DNA from: Saxidomus purpurata
Taxonomy: Eukaryota; Mollusca; Bivalvia; Venerida; Veneridae
Direction: 5' to 3'
Length of the DNA stretch: 64,000 bases
NCBI GenBank assembly: GCA_022818135.1
Contig: JAFMSR010000005.1
Span: forward strand, 29,261,100-29,325,099
Made by a program: the position numbers and the translations under genes. Shown in pieces: positions 11,850-25,762 of this stretch; positions within the stretch are counted from its first letter, which is position 1; each line of letters starts with the position of its first letter. The notes beneath the pieces are model-generated. The model was given only the letters and a program-made list of their open reading frames with translations, ran no database searches and was not told the DNA's origin.

Positions 11850-12529
11850 AGTTTTAAAAAGTAGTTGATGTCACATGTAGATGTACTAGACAGTACGCTT
11901 TAATTGCGTGAATGTCGTGTAAGCATTTGCAAGTTTATTTGTAGATAATTTTTATTGACAGATTCTGGCCGGATATTTACGAGTACAATTTGTTTAACTG
12001 CATTTTAAATTTTATCACTGCAGCACGATCTTTATCCGCACTGTACACTTATATAGCCAGCTGTATGTATTGTTAGGTCTGCGTTGATAAAAATAATGTT
12101 CCACTCTGTTCTGTAAGTGTCTACTTCCCCAAATTAACAGGGATTCAAGTCAAAACGATTTTTCTATAGAACATGTAGCCTCATATTTTCTACGTACCAA
12201 TGAAAGGCGCAATCAGAGACATTTAAACTTAGCTGCTCGAACATACTTATGTTATTTACGTGTTATGTTAATAATGTACCCAAGAATCAGTATTACATTA
12301 CACAGTTTGCAGACTATGACTTTCGGCGCATGAATTAATGGCCGAACATAGCCTTTGTCTCAAATTGTTAGAAGTTATATATAAAATATTTGCATGTTAT
12401 ACGATAGTTAATATTGATCTTTACATTGGTGAGTTATTAAGGAAGGATCAGCTTCTTGTTAGAACATGTATTCTATGAAATTGTAGATTATATCGATGAA
12501 TCAAATTTCATGCACATGTATATTTTTGT

Positions 12530-14760
12530 TTTAACTCGCGTACGCAATTTAAGAAAAAGAGAAATTTATTTTTAAAGAATAAATTCGATAATGAACTGAG
12601 ACAAGATTATATACGCGCCAAAAATTGTTACAATCGCACTTCACGAAACAATAGAAATAGATATAAACTAAGAGAAAGACATACACTTACAAACCTTAGC
12701 AAAACACAGCCACGCAAATTTCGGCAGAAAATTAAAAAGCAATATGCTAAAGGGCCTATAAATGCAAACGAATTAAATGTGTCCGATTTGTATTCTCACT
12801 TTAAAACTCTATATAGCACGGAGGCACGTGCGGGTGAATTAAACCAGGAACCAAATCTTCTACAAGATGACGATTTGGACGGAATTATAAGTATCCTGGA
12901 AATAAGAACAGCCGTTTTCGCACAAAACAACAATAAAAGCCCCGGCGAAGATAGCTTAATCGCTGAATTATGTAAACACTCATTTGATATTATTTCACCG
13001 CTTTTATCGGCAACCTTTAACAAAATTTTCGAAAGTGGCGAATATCCAAAAAATTGGGGATCGGGCATTATAGTACCAATTTTCAAAGGGGGAAATACGG
13101 AGGAAGCAAAATATTACAGAGGCATTACACTGATTAATATTATCGCGAAAATATATTCACAAATACTGCTCAATCGTTTAACAAAATGGTCTATTAAACA
13201 TAATAAAATACTCGACAATCAATTCGGTTTCCAAAGGGGAAAGTCTACGATAGACTGTATCTTCTTATTACATTCTATCATTGCCAAATCTCTTTCAGAA
13301 AACAAAAAGGTCTACTGTGCTTTTCTAGATTTCGAAAAATGTTTTGATAAACTTGATAGATTATCAATATTTAGAAAACTTTTGTTAGAAAAGGTGAGCT
13401 CAAAATTTGTAAAAGCTATTCAAAGTATGTATAACACAGTAAAAGCAGCTGTTAGATATAAAAACCAAGTTTCGCCGAGCTTTGATTCAAATATAGGCGC
13501 AAAACAAGGTGACCCCAGTTCCACATTGCTATTTTTATTCTTTGTTAATGATATATTGAGTAATATCAACTCTGATATAGATGGTCTTTTTACCACCGAT
13601 GACATAAAAATATTTAGAAAATCATGATATTTGAACTAGGAAGACACACACAATACAATTTCACATTATGCAGACACTGTATTAGAAACTGTAAAAACTT
13701 TTTAGTATTTAGGTATAACTTTATTTAAGAATGGTCACTGGCACCGTACCCAGAAAAAATTAGCACAACATTCTTTGTTTGCATTACACAATTTATTTAC
13801 AGTTTTTAACCAGTTTTTAACCAGTTAGAATTATACATAACTGATAAATGTAAACTTTTTGACACTCTAGTCGGATCTGTTTTGAATTACGGTGCAGAAG
13901 TTTTCGGCCATAACGACGGAAAAGACATAGAAGTAATACATTGCAAATTTCTCAGGAAAGTATTGTGTGTCAAAAAGTCAACAAATCTAGACGGACTGTA
14001 TGGAGAAACAGGGAGACACCCAATGCAAATTCAGCGAAAATTGATTCTTATAAAATACTGGTTAAAATTATTATCTTTAGACAACGATTGTTTGCTGAAA
14101 TGCATATACAAAACATTAAAAAACTGACGCAGATAATGGGAATTCGTATAACGGGAATAACTGGGCATACCAAATTAGACTAATTTTAAATGAAATTGGC
14201 ATGTCAAATGTATGGATAAACCAAGATTACACTCAAATTAATTTTCATCTAGTCAAAAATAGAATACTTGATATATATAAGCAAAGTTGGTACGCAAAGG
14301 TTAACAATTCGAGTAGATTGTCATCTTATGCAATTTATAAAAATTCATTCGAGATGGAAAAATACCTTAAACATGTAAACACTAGTAAGTACAAAATATC
14401 GCTCACAAAATTTAGGCTATCGTCACATAACTTAGAAATAGAAACAGGGAGACATAATAACATACCGAGGGAAAATAGAACTTGTCGACAGTGTAGCATG
14501 AATGTCTTAGAAAACGAATTCCATCTATTGTTAGTTTGTCCAAAATATTACAACTTGCGTAGGAAATTTCTAAAATCGTATTATTGCCGTTGGCCAACGA
14601 TACAGAAGTTCGAAAATTTAATGTCTTTTACAAATAAGCACATACTTAAAATTTAGCTGAATTTATATACAATGTACTTTGCTTTTAATGTAAGAAACGA
14701 CATGTAAAGTTTTTTTTTCAAGGTGTCTTTAACATTTCGTATATATATTTTATACTTTAC
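12530..14760 (+). mobile_element. Decayed LINE, second copy
   Basis: Coding similarity starts near 12545 (Lys/Arg-rich linker) and runs into a reverse transcriptase at 12779-13624: YYRGITLINI, NQFGFQRGKST, the palm motif FLDFEKCFDKL and GAKQGDPSSTLLF. The catalytic FADD block is damaged: the frame reads GLFTTDDIKIF with apparent loss of residues, then a stop. Thumb and C-terminal parts follow in other frames (13882-14127 with LYGETGRHPMQIQRK; 14201-14653 with CRQCSMNVLENEFHLLLVC). No endonuclease domain is present, so the copy is 5'-truncated. It interrupts duplicated block 2 between GCACATGTATATTTTTG and the sequence matching block 1 at about 7990. It is clearly related to, but distinct from, the LINE at 0.9-3.2 kb. 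Confidence 0.87.
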
Positions 14761-15209
14761 ATTTGTAACAGGATAGGAATTTCTTCACATTTTTACAAGA
14801 ATATACTTTGCCCTAGCAACAGAAACAGTTATAATTTGTTAAAAATAGACAAAATGACTAAAAATGAAACAGAAATAGGAATAGTTTTTAGTGGTAACAA
14901 TAGATGATGCGATTGTAGGAATTCACGTAGGATGCATTTGTTTACTTCTGTTTTATGTTTTCTATGATAAACTGATTCAATGATTCCAAGGCAGTCAAAC
15001 TACCAAAAACGAAACTTTTTCCAGGTGGTGAGTTCTAAATAAGAACATAATCAACTTACTACAGTTACGCATCAGTGTGTTATATTGTCACGATTTACGT
15101 TTAGAAATCGGTCTCCAATGGACAGTTTATAATGTCGTTTTCCACATCAGTTAAGGAAAAGTTTACAGTAACAATAACTGCCAATTTAAACCGTTTTAGA
15201 ATAAACAAA

Positions 15210-16740
15210 ATTGAAAACCTTATAATGATACTGGGTTTTATACTGCTGGTATGAATCGGATACACTCCTGACCAGATGTACATTTTCGTCTTATTGAAGA
15301 GAAGGATCACCGTTGTCAAGCGATACACTAAAGGATGATTGCTGGGCATCAAGTAGATGTTCTGATGTGACTATTTCAGCGGACGGGGATTAGCTATGCT
15401 ACAATAGATACATGCTAAGTCTAGGCATGGTCGCCTAAAAAGACATCTGTATTCGACTGCCCTAGTCTAGCACGATGCTCGATACACAATTATGTCGACA
15501 AAGTTTCTAGCTATTTTGTTGTCTGTCCTTCAGGACGCTGAAATTTCATGGGCCATCTCAGGGCACCATTGTCTTTTCGAACAGTGAACGGTTGTCCTTA
15601 AAGCTAATGATGAAACTGTTTCAAAGCAGAAATCTCTGCCGAAAGTTCTCGTCCAGTCACACAGTAACGCCTTTCCGGTTTTGATAAATATTTGCCATAA
15701 CAGGCGACTACTTTTAGGGTTGCGACTTGCACTTGTGAGATAGCATCCAGAGCCTAACACAAAGCTGTTTTCGTATGTCTTATGATTAATAAAGGAAATG
15801 TTTGCAATGAATGGTTATTTATACCAAATACAACTAAAATCTTACTTGACCTTAGGTTTTTCGCATCTACAATGTACTTGACTTGAGACAAGGTGCTGGA
15901 TTATAGATATGACCGTAGTAATGATCTAGGTTGCAATACTCTTCCCGTTGTCGCAATAGGGTATTCGTGGCTATTTATATCATAGACGCCTGACTGTTTA
16001 TTATTCTGATTCCATGGACGGGGCCCCGTATTGCTGCTTGCCTTGAATTGTTCAGTCATGTTTTCTTTTATTTGATGCGCAGTAATTCACGTATTTATCT
16101 TTCCTGTCTATATATGTCTTTGTATTAAACATGGATGCTAAAATCGTAATATTGACTGAATCCTAAACAAACTGCCCACCTAGCAAACTATAGGCTCAGA
16201 GTCCAATCCTTTTATAAAATGGCATTTTCACAGTTGCAGACATATGGTACAAAATGTAAAATGTCTGATATAATTTTAAACGGCATTATTTTGAATTTTG
16301 ACTAACAGTCGCAGGTTTCCAGTAAAGAATAGGTAGTTACACAGTTTCATAACCTTGCAAAAGTAAACTTTCTTATAGTATAAAGCAAGCTATTTGATCT
16401 GGGAACGGAAAACGCTTAGACAAGACATGGAAATAAATATAACGGCTTGTAGCTAGCTTAACTTCCTAATCCTGTCATCCAATCACATGCTCCAAATTTT
16501 TTCAAAGAAAGACTACTATACCATTTTGACTATGAATATGCTACATAATCGTAATAATTAAGAATGTAAGGTCACCCTATGGCTATCTTTATCATTCAAA
16601 TGTTTTGACATGTCGGCAATGACAGAAGTAAATAATAAAATATTAACAGTCTGTAAAATTGCTTTTCCTTAAATTTAACATGGAAGTCAATGGAATATTT
16701 CGTTTGCTCTTGAGAGATTTCTTCTTCTGAATGTCAAAAA
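15210..16740. other. No confident gene; one weak minus-strand open frame
   Basis: The only stretch with raised GC is 15530-15760, which is open on the minus strand (76 codons ending RQWCPEMAHEISAS). It has no recognisable domain and no clear splice sites. The rest appears as plain AT-rich sequence. Confidence 0.3.
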
Positions 16741-16741
16741 G

Positions 16742-16762
16742 TCCATTATTATTATTATATTA

Positions 16763-16812
<50 letters not shown>
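16742..16812. repeat. (ATT)n microsatellite
   Basis: A run of ATT/TTA triplets of about 65-70 bp with one interruption. Confidence 0.95.
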
Positions 16813-16813
<1 letters not shown>

Positions 16814-18070
16814 ACAAGCTTTTAAAAGAAACATGTACTTGATAATTTTAAAATAGTTTTTAAATTAATCTCGTTAAATTATTGTCATCAGCAAGTAACT
16901 GAAAAATTGTATAAGATTTATGTATGCATAAGATATTTTACATAATTGAGAGATTTTCAAAACCTAATAGTTTTAGATACACTGGCGAAGAAATTGCTTT
17001 GCAAATTCATATTCAAGTATGATTTCAAAACGCAAAAAGACATTTATTTGATCTGATATCGAAATGTGTGAAAGTAATAGTCCCTAAAATCAATTATAGT
17101 CTGATTTGACATTTGACGTGATACAGACATTATCGAGTTCATTTACTGATACATGTATTATGACACTGAAGTAAGGTGAATATCAAAAATCTTATTGTTT
17201 TTAAACGACTAAGGGACTTACTTGTTGTAGATAGTTTACTTAAGTCCATTATGCCTAGCACTTAACTACATATATGACCTTACCAATTGTCTCTGGCAGA
17301 CGTCGACACATATCAACTATTAAGTATTAACCGAGACAAATCCTTTCTTTTTATTTTGGCGTAATTGGTTATTTGGACGCAGCATATCCTAGACATTTGT
17401 TTGGTTTATCGGGCCTAACCTTGTATCTTAGACAGGACTTGTACATGTACCTGTATTTTCTTTGTTACCATATCAAAATAATTTCAATTTTGAATGTTCT
17501 GTATGCAGAGTTCGAAGCAAGGATGTACGTCTGCGTAGACAGAGAAGCGAAAAAATAAACTTGCTGATTGAAGGAAGTGTACGAAGGAGCAAGCGTAAAG
17601 GGAATTTGGTTGCTACTGAATACTTTGCATATATCCGGTTCCTGTTCATGTACATACTATCTATGCAGACATACTTTTCGAACAAATTGTTCTGATATAT
17701 TTCAACCATCCATCATACCCTGCAGGACATAACTGTGTGTTATTTGACATCTTACTTTGTTGCTTGGTATTATATTCAGTACATGATATAACAACTATGC
17801 AGCATTCCTTTTTTGCACCTTTATACATGCAATTTTCAATATGACCATACTAAATCAATGCCGAGTAACACATTAAACGCTCGGACAATTTGCAAGAAAT
17901 ACTGATTTATGTCAACACGACATAGGAGGATGATGGAAAGGTTTCATAAAGTTTTACTCAATCTTATTAACCGTAGTACGTAAAGGCTTATAATGAATTG
18001 TAACATTGAATAATGTCATTGAAGTCGTTTATTCGTCGAGAAGTTTTGAAAGTTTTTTTTTCTGTTTAAG
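16813..18070. other. No confident gene; one weak exon candidate
   Basis: A good acceptor (AATGTTCTGTATGCAG, ending 17510) is followed in phase 2 by an open, very basic frame (VRSKDVRLRRQRSEKINLLI and on to a stop at 17693). No convincing donor lies within it. It could be an exon or chance. Confidence 0.3.
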
Positions 18071-18151
18071 CCACTGAAATAAGTTGTTTGCTGTGTCCTG
18101 ATGACAATAACGAGACTGTGGATAATCGAAGTCAGGAAATGCATGAAGAAC
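18071..18151 (+). CDS. Short phase-1 exon C
   Basis: An 81 bp exon follows a strong polypyrimidine acceptor (TTTTTTTTCTGTTTAAG) and precedes the donor GTGAGTATT. It is phase 1-1 with 26 open codons: TEISCLLCPDDNNETVDNRS then QEMHEE. It matches the A and B exons in length, phase and donor type but not in sequence, and is acidic rather than basic, with a CxxC pair. No domain is recognised. It may be another member of the same transcript. Confidence 0.5.
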
Positions 18152-21100
18152 GTGAGTATTTTCGTTAGAAGAATCTAAGATCACTACTCTTATATTAATA
18201 TTCTTTGTCTTGATTTCATACGTATCTTATAAGGTAAACAACGCATGTTCTTTCACTTCATCGCGGTGTTCCTGTCAGCATTTACACGCTGATGCCGAAC
18301 CGTGAATCGGGGTGCCAGGTCAATTTGAATCGCGGTATCCGTTTACCTACATGTTTGCTGTCTTTTTATTTATATAATAGTGATATAAATATCCGAAGCC
18401 ACGATCTCAATCATACGAAAGACACTCAGAGAGTATAAATAGAGTACATGTATCATCTATTTCAGTATTACATCAAACTGATTTAGTGTACTACTTGTGA
18501 AGGAAAAGTGTACATTATATGTCATTGAATGGTTTTTTTTTAATCCTACAGTTTTTAACATATGTATCGTGCCTAATCAAACATTAATTCAATATTAAAT
18601 GAATCATGTTTTAACATTTAAAATCCAATATTTTATCAGGCAATTACAAAAAGTTAGGATGATCGCTACCAATAATCATTGTGACATATCCATCGTTGTC
18701 CTTGCTTAAATGTTTTTTACGGTATTCGATGTAAAATTAAGTCAGTTGGCTTTCAAATCTTGAGAAAATAAATAAATATTGGAGCTAGTACTTGGAAGTA
18801 ATGAATAAACGTAAGCAATTTCGCGAATGAAATAACCAGCAATAAAAGGAAAAAGACTTACATCTTCATGATAGGAATTTTCAACTCAATTACTGTCCTT
18901 CAGGTTCTGACTCGTTCACCTTAACATGTGCCTTCAGTAATAATGATGTTAGACAGAAGTGTCATTCAGCAGACATTTTTTACTAAAAAAATTCTATTTA
19001 AACAGTTGTGACCCATGCTATTTATTTATAAGTAGCAATCACAATTAAAGTACGAGTCATTCTTAAATAATTGTTTATATCATAATAATTAATTATTGGA
19101 CAATAAAACCACATCAAAAATGCAATATATTTAAACCAAATCAATGTATGTACCGTAACAATCTGGCCGAACACGGCGAAACACCGTGACCGCACCTGGT
19201 AAAACATCAGGGTCGCTATCGCGATTATTCACGGTTTAAAATCAATTATCAATCGACACCGTGTCCCTGGTGATCAGGACACCGCGAGTGCACACCACTG
19301 TGTCCCTGGTGATCATTTGTCGTACCGCGTCGTGCGTACTGTATAGTATGGCCAACTGTTTCTCAGTTATCGATCGAAAACCAATTTAAATAAAAACCTC
19401 CATAATGGTTTGACTTAACATACCAACCCACAAAGTATTGGTTTTCATTAACTAGACGTAATTATCATGTCTTGTTAGTTTGTGTTATCTCAACTAAACT
19501 CATTTCAGCAATTGCTCAAAACCTATTTTATATCAAATGTCACTGTGACTTTGGCATTTTGCCTACTGATTTCAAAATCGGTACGGATCAATCACTCTGG
19601 ATGACTAGTAAGCCTATAAAAGTTTATGATTATTGAATTAACTGATCTCCGGATAATAATTGGAAACCGGTTTTAATGAATTGTCAAAGAGACCATGGCC
19701 TACTTAATTTTAAGCCAATCGAGGTTATCAAAACGTCGTGATTAATAGAAAACCATACTTACATTAAAACGACGACATTTAAATTGATGTTCCAGCTGCA
19801 CTTGTTAAAGGTCAATGTCAGTTTAAGGGCAAGCATGTCAGGAGACTCTATATCCTAAAACCTGTTGACGGGTTTTCGTCAAACTTGTGTCAAAATTGAT
19901 ATTTTCGAAACGACGAAGTTTAGGATAACACTTGGAGGTCTTACATGTAGCTCGTATATCTAATCTTAACCTGATTTTTCTCAGGTTTCATCTTCACAAA
20001 CTTTATTTTTAATTAGTACATGTACCATTCGCCGATCAAATTATTACTTCAGAAATTTCAGAATTTTTCTTTTAATTACCTTATATTTGAATATGTATTT
20101 GCAGATAGTAGATTTTTCCCCTAAAGTTTAAATCCTTGTAAAGCTATAAATCAGTCTTATATTCAAAGTGTTAAAAGATAACAACAACGGTAAACAAGAG
20201 GAAGACAATATGGGTATAATACATTCATACAAAATTTCATGAGAATACGAGTTCTTGAGTTGTTGACCGGAAACAGTATGCTGACTGAAAATCATGTTCA
20301 CTTTGATATTTTGATCTCGGAATCGGTGGGCATTGGATATCATTTTCTACCAAAGGTCACAACAACCCTTTGACTTTGAGCTACTGACCTACAAATCAGC
20401 AGTGTTCATTAGCTCGTCGTAATCATCCTGTCTTGTTCGTTTGAGTATTCTGTCCTCATCAATACATGTCGCTCATTTTTCATCACAGCCTGTTTTTGAT
20501 TAAATGTCACAATGACCTTGGACTTTGGCCTACTGAATTCACAATCAGCAGGGGTCAATCATTTCTGATGACCATATAACCCATAGAGTTTGACGACTAT
20601 AATTTTAACTGATTTTCAGTTATTTACTAGAAAATGTTGCTTATTAAATGTCAACGTGAACATGACTTTGTCAGACTGACCTTAGAATTAATCGACGTCA
20701 TTAAATGACCATTTAGAATAATCATTACATAAATACCCCCTGCACTGTATAACGTTTAGCTCTTTAACATCTCGGAAATCGAAACATACCGCTCAAAATT
20801 TTCTAAACACCCAATATCTCCTTTATCCTTTGAAGGAATTGTTTGAAGCTTCAGTAAGATGTTCATCTCATTGAGGCCACAAGTAACACATATTGTACAA
20901 CTACGCCTGCTTCAAGTCATTGTAATAATAAGTGATCAAATGACATGAATTATATCTTTTAAACGTCTGGAGTAATTTTCGTCACTTGTTGGCAAAGTCT
21001 AATAAGGGGAGGACATTAGGAACATTTGTACCAACTGCACTCGTTCGAACTACGCAACAATATTAGAAGATTCTATACCATAATATATGTTGATGGGCTT

Positions 21101-21415
21101 TCAAAAAACGAAAGAACGATGGTCAATGTAAGACTTAAAATACAGATATATACAATTAAATTTAATTCATAAATAGCGACATTTTCAAACCGACAAATAA
21201 TTACAAATAATGACATGTAATTATATGTGTCACAGTATGCTTAAATTTACACATAAACTTTATATTACAGATTAAGTTTCAGAACAAATAATAATCACTA
21301 TTAATGGTGACTTTTATATTCCAAACTTATAAGTACACACTATGTTGTTTGTAATTGTTAATTAATTTAACTAGATCATAGAAACATTAGTAAACTAATA
21401 AAGGTAGAAGCTTGA
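18152..21415. other. Intronic or intergenic, with old tandem-unit remnants
   Basis: No gene is seen. Diverged copies of the B-array unit appear at 19500-19640 and 20480-20960 (landmarks: CATAAAGTTTGATGACC-like, TGATTTTCAGTTATT, AACACCCAATATCTCCTTTA, and TCTCATTGAGGCCACAAGTA). These have no exon. A 20 bp phrase (CACCGTGTCCCTGGTGATCA, and near-identical ACTGTGTCCCTGGTGATCA) occurs twice at 19257-19315. Confidence 0.5.
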
Positions 21416-21419
21416 AAGA

Positions 21420-22210
21420 GCAATTAGCTAGATTTAAGTGTGTATTAAACCTAGGATGGCCCATTAAAACCCTGAAGCTTATTTCAATGGGGTCCTGATA
21501 AATACCTTTACAGCTGAAAACAACAAAAAAAAAAACATAAAAGAAAAAGAAAACTAAGACTTTGGTTTTTGGAAGTTCATATAAAAATGGAGAATTAAGT
21601 TAAAGATACAAAACTGTACATTGATAATATGTTTCTATGCGTTACAAACAATTACATTTCTTTTTATATAAAATGCATAAGAATTAATTAAAACAAAAAT
21701 TGTTCAGTCTAATATGTATATATAAACCACTTGGCCTAAGAAATATTAGCCACATCTAAGTGGCATTTAACAGCTTTTTTAAATTGTCCAGTTTTAGTTA
21801 TCTGTTTCATATGCACAGGCAGTGAATTCCAGCCTTTAATTCTAGAGTAATAAAAAGTAACATTTTCTTTTCCATAAGATTTTGGAACAACAAAATTATA
21901 AAATTAAGAGCGGGTAAAATAATAATGTAAATCTCTTTCATATAAGAAGGTCCTGCACTTTTTATAATTTTAAACACATGGTACAAACGAAGCTGCTTGT
22001 TTTTGCTTCAATATTCAAGAGAGGCATATTACCAAGAGTTTGACAACGAACACTTTCCCTTGGACCCATATCATTTATAAATCTGAAAATTTTATTTTGA
22101 CATATCTAGAGTTTGTCTTTAAAACATTTACTTAAACTAGGATACCAAGAGGAACGAGCATTGTCTATATGACATTGTATAAGGGCAGAGCACAACTATT
22201 TCCTAGTATT
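21420..22210 (-). mobile_element. LINE 3' remnant (CR1/L2-like)
   Basis: Minus-strand translation in shifting frames gives typical C-terminal LINE polymerase text: ARSSWYPSLSKCFKDKL, then KIFRFINDMGPRESVRCQTL and IKAWNSLPVHMKQITKTGQF (about 22190-21760). Downstream lies a 3' untranslated region containing AGGACCCCATTGAAATAAGC, a phrase common at the end of animal CR1/L2-type LINEs. Only the last third of the element is present, and stops and frameshifts interrupt it. Confidence 0.7.
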
Positions 22211-23756
22211 ATAATCTAATGCCGAAACATGCCGATACAAACAAAATACTATTTTTCTTATATAAAGGCTTAACTAGAGTAGTTTTCATATCTTCAGGAA
22301 CAGAATTATCAGATAGTGACATATTTACAATTAATAGTATTGGCAACTTGAAAGTATTTGCCCCATCTTACCATTTGCTTGGTTTTCATCTAAACCAGTA
22401 CTTTTACAATATTAAGTAAAATATATAATAAACTTAGCCTGGTACAAACTACAATTCGTTAGTCAAAGTGTTACTTCAGAATCAATGATGACATAATACA
22501 CCAATGAGGTCAGGTGACCAATAGCTCAAAATTCCCATAATGCTATTATTAAAGGTTAGGACTACACTCTTTTACTGATCTCAATAGAGACATATACAGA
22601 CCATTACAGCTAGCAAAGATAGATCTTTCTTTTGTTGCAACTCCTAGATTAATTATGTGATGAACATGCAAACATTTACCTCCATAATTATTCATTCCCA
22701 TTGAATTAATTATATTTTTTCCTTCAGGCCCCCATAATTGGGGTAACCCCTTTTATTTGCCCTGTAGATGGCTTGATAGGGGTAGGGGTGCATCCCCTAA
22801 CAGCCTTACAAAAACAATAAAATTATTCATATAATAAACAGTTTAAAATATAAAGATTGCAAGATTGCTTACAATTTACAGTATTTCGCTTTAAGTAAGA
22901 ATTTGTCAGAAACAATTTCAGTTACATACAGTTAACAATTAAGTTGTAATCATCAAAACTTACAATGAGCATCGAAATTTACAATGAACATTTCACTCAA
23001 TTGCCATATAAGATTCGCCGCACAAAAGTGCTTAACCTTAAGAGAAACGAAATTTAAAGGTAGCACGGACGGATATAAGGAAGTTCATATCAAGATAGAC
23101 GCCATTACTGCTTCATCTGCGATTTTCGGAAAATGTAATGATGCTTTGATGTACTTGAGTTTTTTTCAATAAATATACAAATTGAAGTACGTTTTGTTCC
23201 TGTCCTGAGTATTTACATTTGTTGCGAAATTTCCATATGCTTCATTTGGTCTCAAATATTACGGTATTTATTATACTAAACAAGTTTAAGTCACATACAC
23301 CAAGGACTATATGTTCGTAATTTAAGTCAATGCGCATATTACTGTTATATTCTAAAATAACGTTATTGATTATTGATTGGGCACTTTGCATTAGTGTAGA
23401 GTTTCGCGTTGACTTTTACAAACTGTACATATTATTTTTGGTTAATACAGCCTCGATTGAATACATAATGAAAATGCTATCCTAAACTTAATCTGCGACA
23501 TATTTACTTAGATGTGCATTTATCAAGGTTTGCATTGTATTTATAAGGGCGCATGCTAGTACTCTTTTTGTACAGATATTCAGGATACATTGAGAAGAAT
23601 AACGTTCATATATCAAACTTTAAAACGACTGATGAAAAGAAATGCTGAATGTGATTGCACAAAATTTCGTTTATGTACCATCAAAGAATGGTACGGTAAG
23701 GTTTGTGATATAAATTTAAGTACATGTATCTAACCAATTTCACTTGTTTGTTCAAG

Positions 23757-23834
23757 GTTTGACCCTCAATAGTTTAGTCAGGACAACACAAGCAAAAAGC
23801 CATTCAGCAGAAAATCGCAGAAAATTATTATATA
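23757..23834 (+). CDS. Short phase-1 exon B1
   Basis: A 78 bp exon between acceptor TTTGTTCAAG and donor GTAAGTATT, phase 1-1. Its 25 codons read LTLNSLVRTTQAKSHSAENR then RKLLY. It is basic and Ser/Thr-rich with no known domain. It aligns best with B4, which has the same TTTTTTCAAG/GTTTG acceptor context and the same intron downstream (GAGTATTCACTTGG). It is open throughout. Confidence 0.55.
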
Positions 23835-25681
23835 GTAAGTATTCACTTGGGTAATATCTATAAATTATACACAAGAATAAAGTTCCAAAGCTCATAATGT
23901 TTGATGACCATTGTATGCCTTGCAACTGTTGTTAGTTAAATGTCAACGTGACCATCGAAGTCATGAAATGGTCATGCTTTATTTCGAGTAATCATTGCAT
24001 GAATAATCCCGTGTCCAACAGCACACGTTCGAACGACATAAAATGTCTGGAGACTCTATTTCCTTGTAAATTGGATTTCATGGAACTAATGTGAAATATT
24101 CGTTTTGACGAAACTGAGATGGTCAAGATAAGACTAAGGGATCATAACCCGTAAAACTACTCTCAATCTTATTATTTTCAGATGATACGTCTTCACAAAA
24201 TTTAGATGAATTAGAAAGCTAAAATTGGTTTGTCAATTTGTTACTACAGAATCAATGATGGCATAATACACCAATGCGGTCAGGTGACCAATAACACAAA
24301 ATTCACATAATGCTATAATTAAAGGTTAAGACTACACTCTTTCACTGATCTAAAAGGAGACATACACACCCTATACAGCAAGTACATGCAAAGATAGAAA
24401 GTGCGTTTGGGGCACTTCCTATATTCATTTTGTATTGAACATGTATATCTTTAACTCCATAATTCATTCCAATTTAATTAATCACATTTTTTGGTTAATG
24501 CAGACTCAATTCAGTACATAATAACAATGATATCCTTAACTTTATTTGGTATACATGCATATTAACCAAGAAGTGCATGTATTAACATTTGCACTGAACT
24601 TATTAGGGTTCAGGCTACTACTCTTTTACGTACGAATAATTGGTATACCTTGAAGCGAGTAACGAACACGTATCGAACTTTAAAATATCTGATAAAATAA
24701 TGCTGTAACATAATAATAAGTAACACATATCATACAACAACGCCTGATTAAAGTCATTGTCATTGATCAGGGGTCAAATGTCATGAATTATATCTCTTCA
24801 ACGTCTCGAATAATTTTCATTACGTGTTGATCAAAGCTCATTTAATAGAAACGACAGTTGGAACTTTTGTTCCAAATGCACTCGTTCGAACGACGTAAAA
24901 TGGCAGGAGATCTTTCTCCTAATTTCTGTTGATGGGCTTTCATAGAGCTTGTGCGAAATATTCATGATGTCGAAACGACGATGGTCAAGACAAAACGTAG
25001 GGGTCATAGCTCATACAACTACTCTCAACCTTAGTATTCAGATTAAACGTCTTCTAAAACTGTAGATTTATTAGAAACTACAAATCGTCAGACAAATTGA
25101 TACTACAGAATCAATGATGGAATAATACACCAATGAGGTCAGATGACTCTAGGTCAAAATTCCAATAAAGCTATAATTAAAGATTAAGACTACATTCTTT
25201 CACTGATCTCAAAGGAGACATACACATACCTATGCAACAAGTACATGCAAAGATAGACAGTGCTTTTGTGCACTTCCTATATTCATTTTGTATTGAACAT
25301 GTATACATTTAACTCCATAATTCATTCCAATTGAATTAATCACAATTTTTGGTTAATGCAGACTCAATTCAGTACATAATAACAATGATATCCTTAACTT
25401 TATTTGGTATACATGTTTATTAACCAAGAAGTGCATGTATTAACATTTGCACTGAACTCATTAGAGTTCTTGCTAGTATTCTTTTATGTACGAATATTTG
25501 GTATACCTTGAAGCGAGTAACGAACACGTATCGAACTTTAAAATATCTGATGAAATGATACTGAATCTGGTTGCACGAAATTGTGTGTATGAACCATTGA
25601 ATAAATAATACGGTTTGTTTGTGATACTTTATTGAATTTCTATTGCATTTATTTAAGTATTTCACAAATTTGACTTTTTAG

Positions 25682-25762
25682 GTCAAGATTTGTCCAGGCA
25701 ACGTTCTTCTTCTTCTAGTAAAAGGATGGAATCATCTCTCAGTGACATGGTAGACTCTATGG
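25682..25762 (+). CDS. Short phase-1 exon B2
   Basis: An 81 bp exon between acceptor TTTGACTTTTTAG and donor GTGAGTATT, phase 1-1. Its 26 codons read QDLSRQRSSSSSKRMESSLS then DMVDSM. It is a sister of B3 with the same QDLSRQRS start and RMESSLS centre. The Ser/Arg-rich composition suggests a flexible, possibly phosphorylated linker, which is inference. It lies in one unit of the tandem array. Confidence 0.6.

Larger units (their letters stand above)
10430..15200 (+). repeat. Duplicated block 2 (sister of 6160-8330)
   Basis: Matches block 1 in order, interrupted by P1 (11062-11849) and a LINE (12530-14760). It resumes near 14885 with TAGATGATGCGATTGTAGGA against block 1's TTCGATTGTAGCAATTTACG. 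Exon A3 lies at its left end. Confidence 0.7.
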
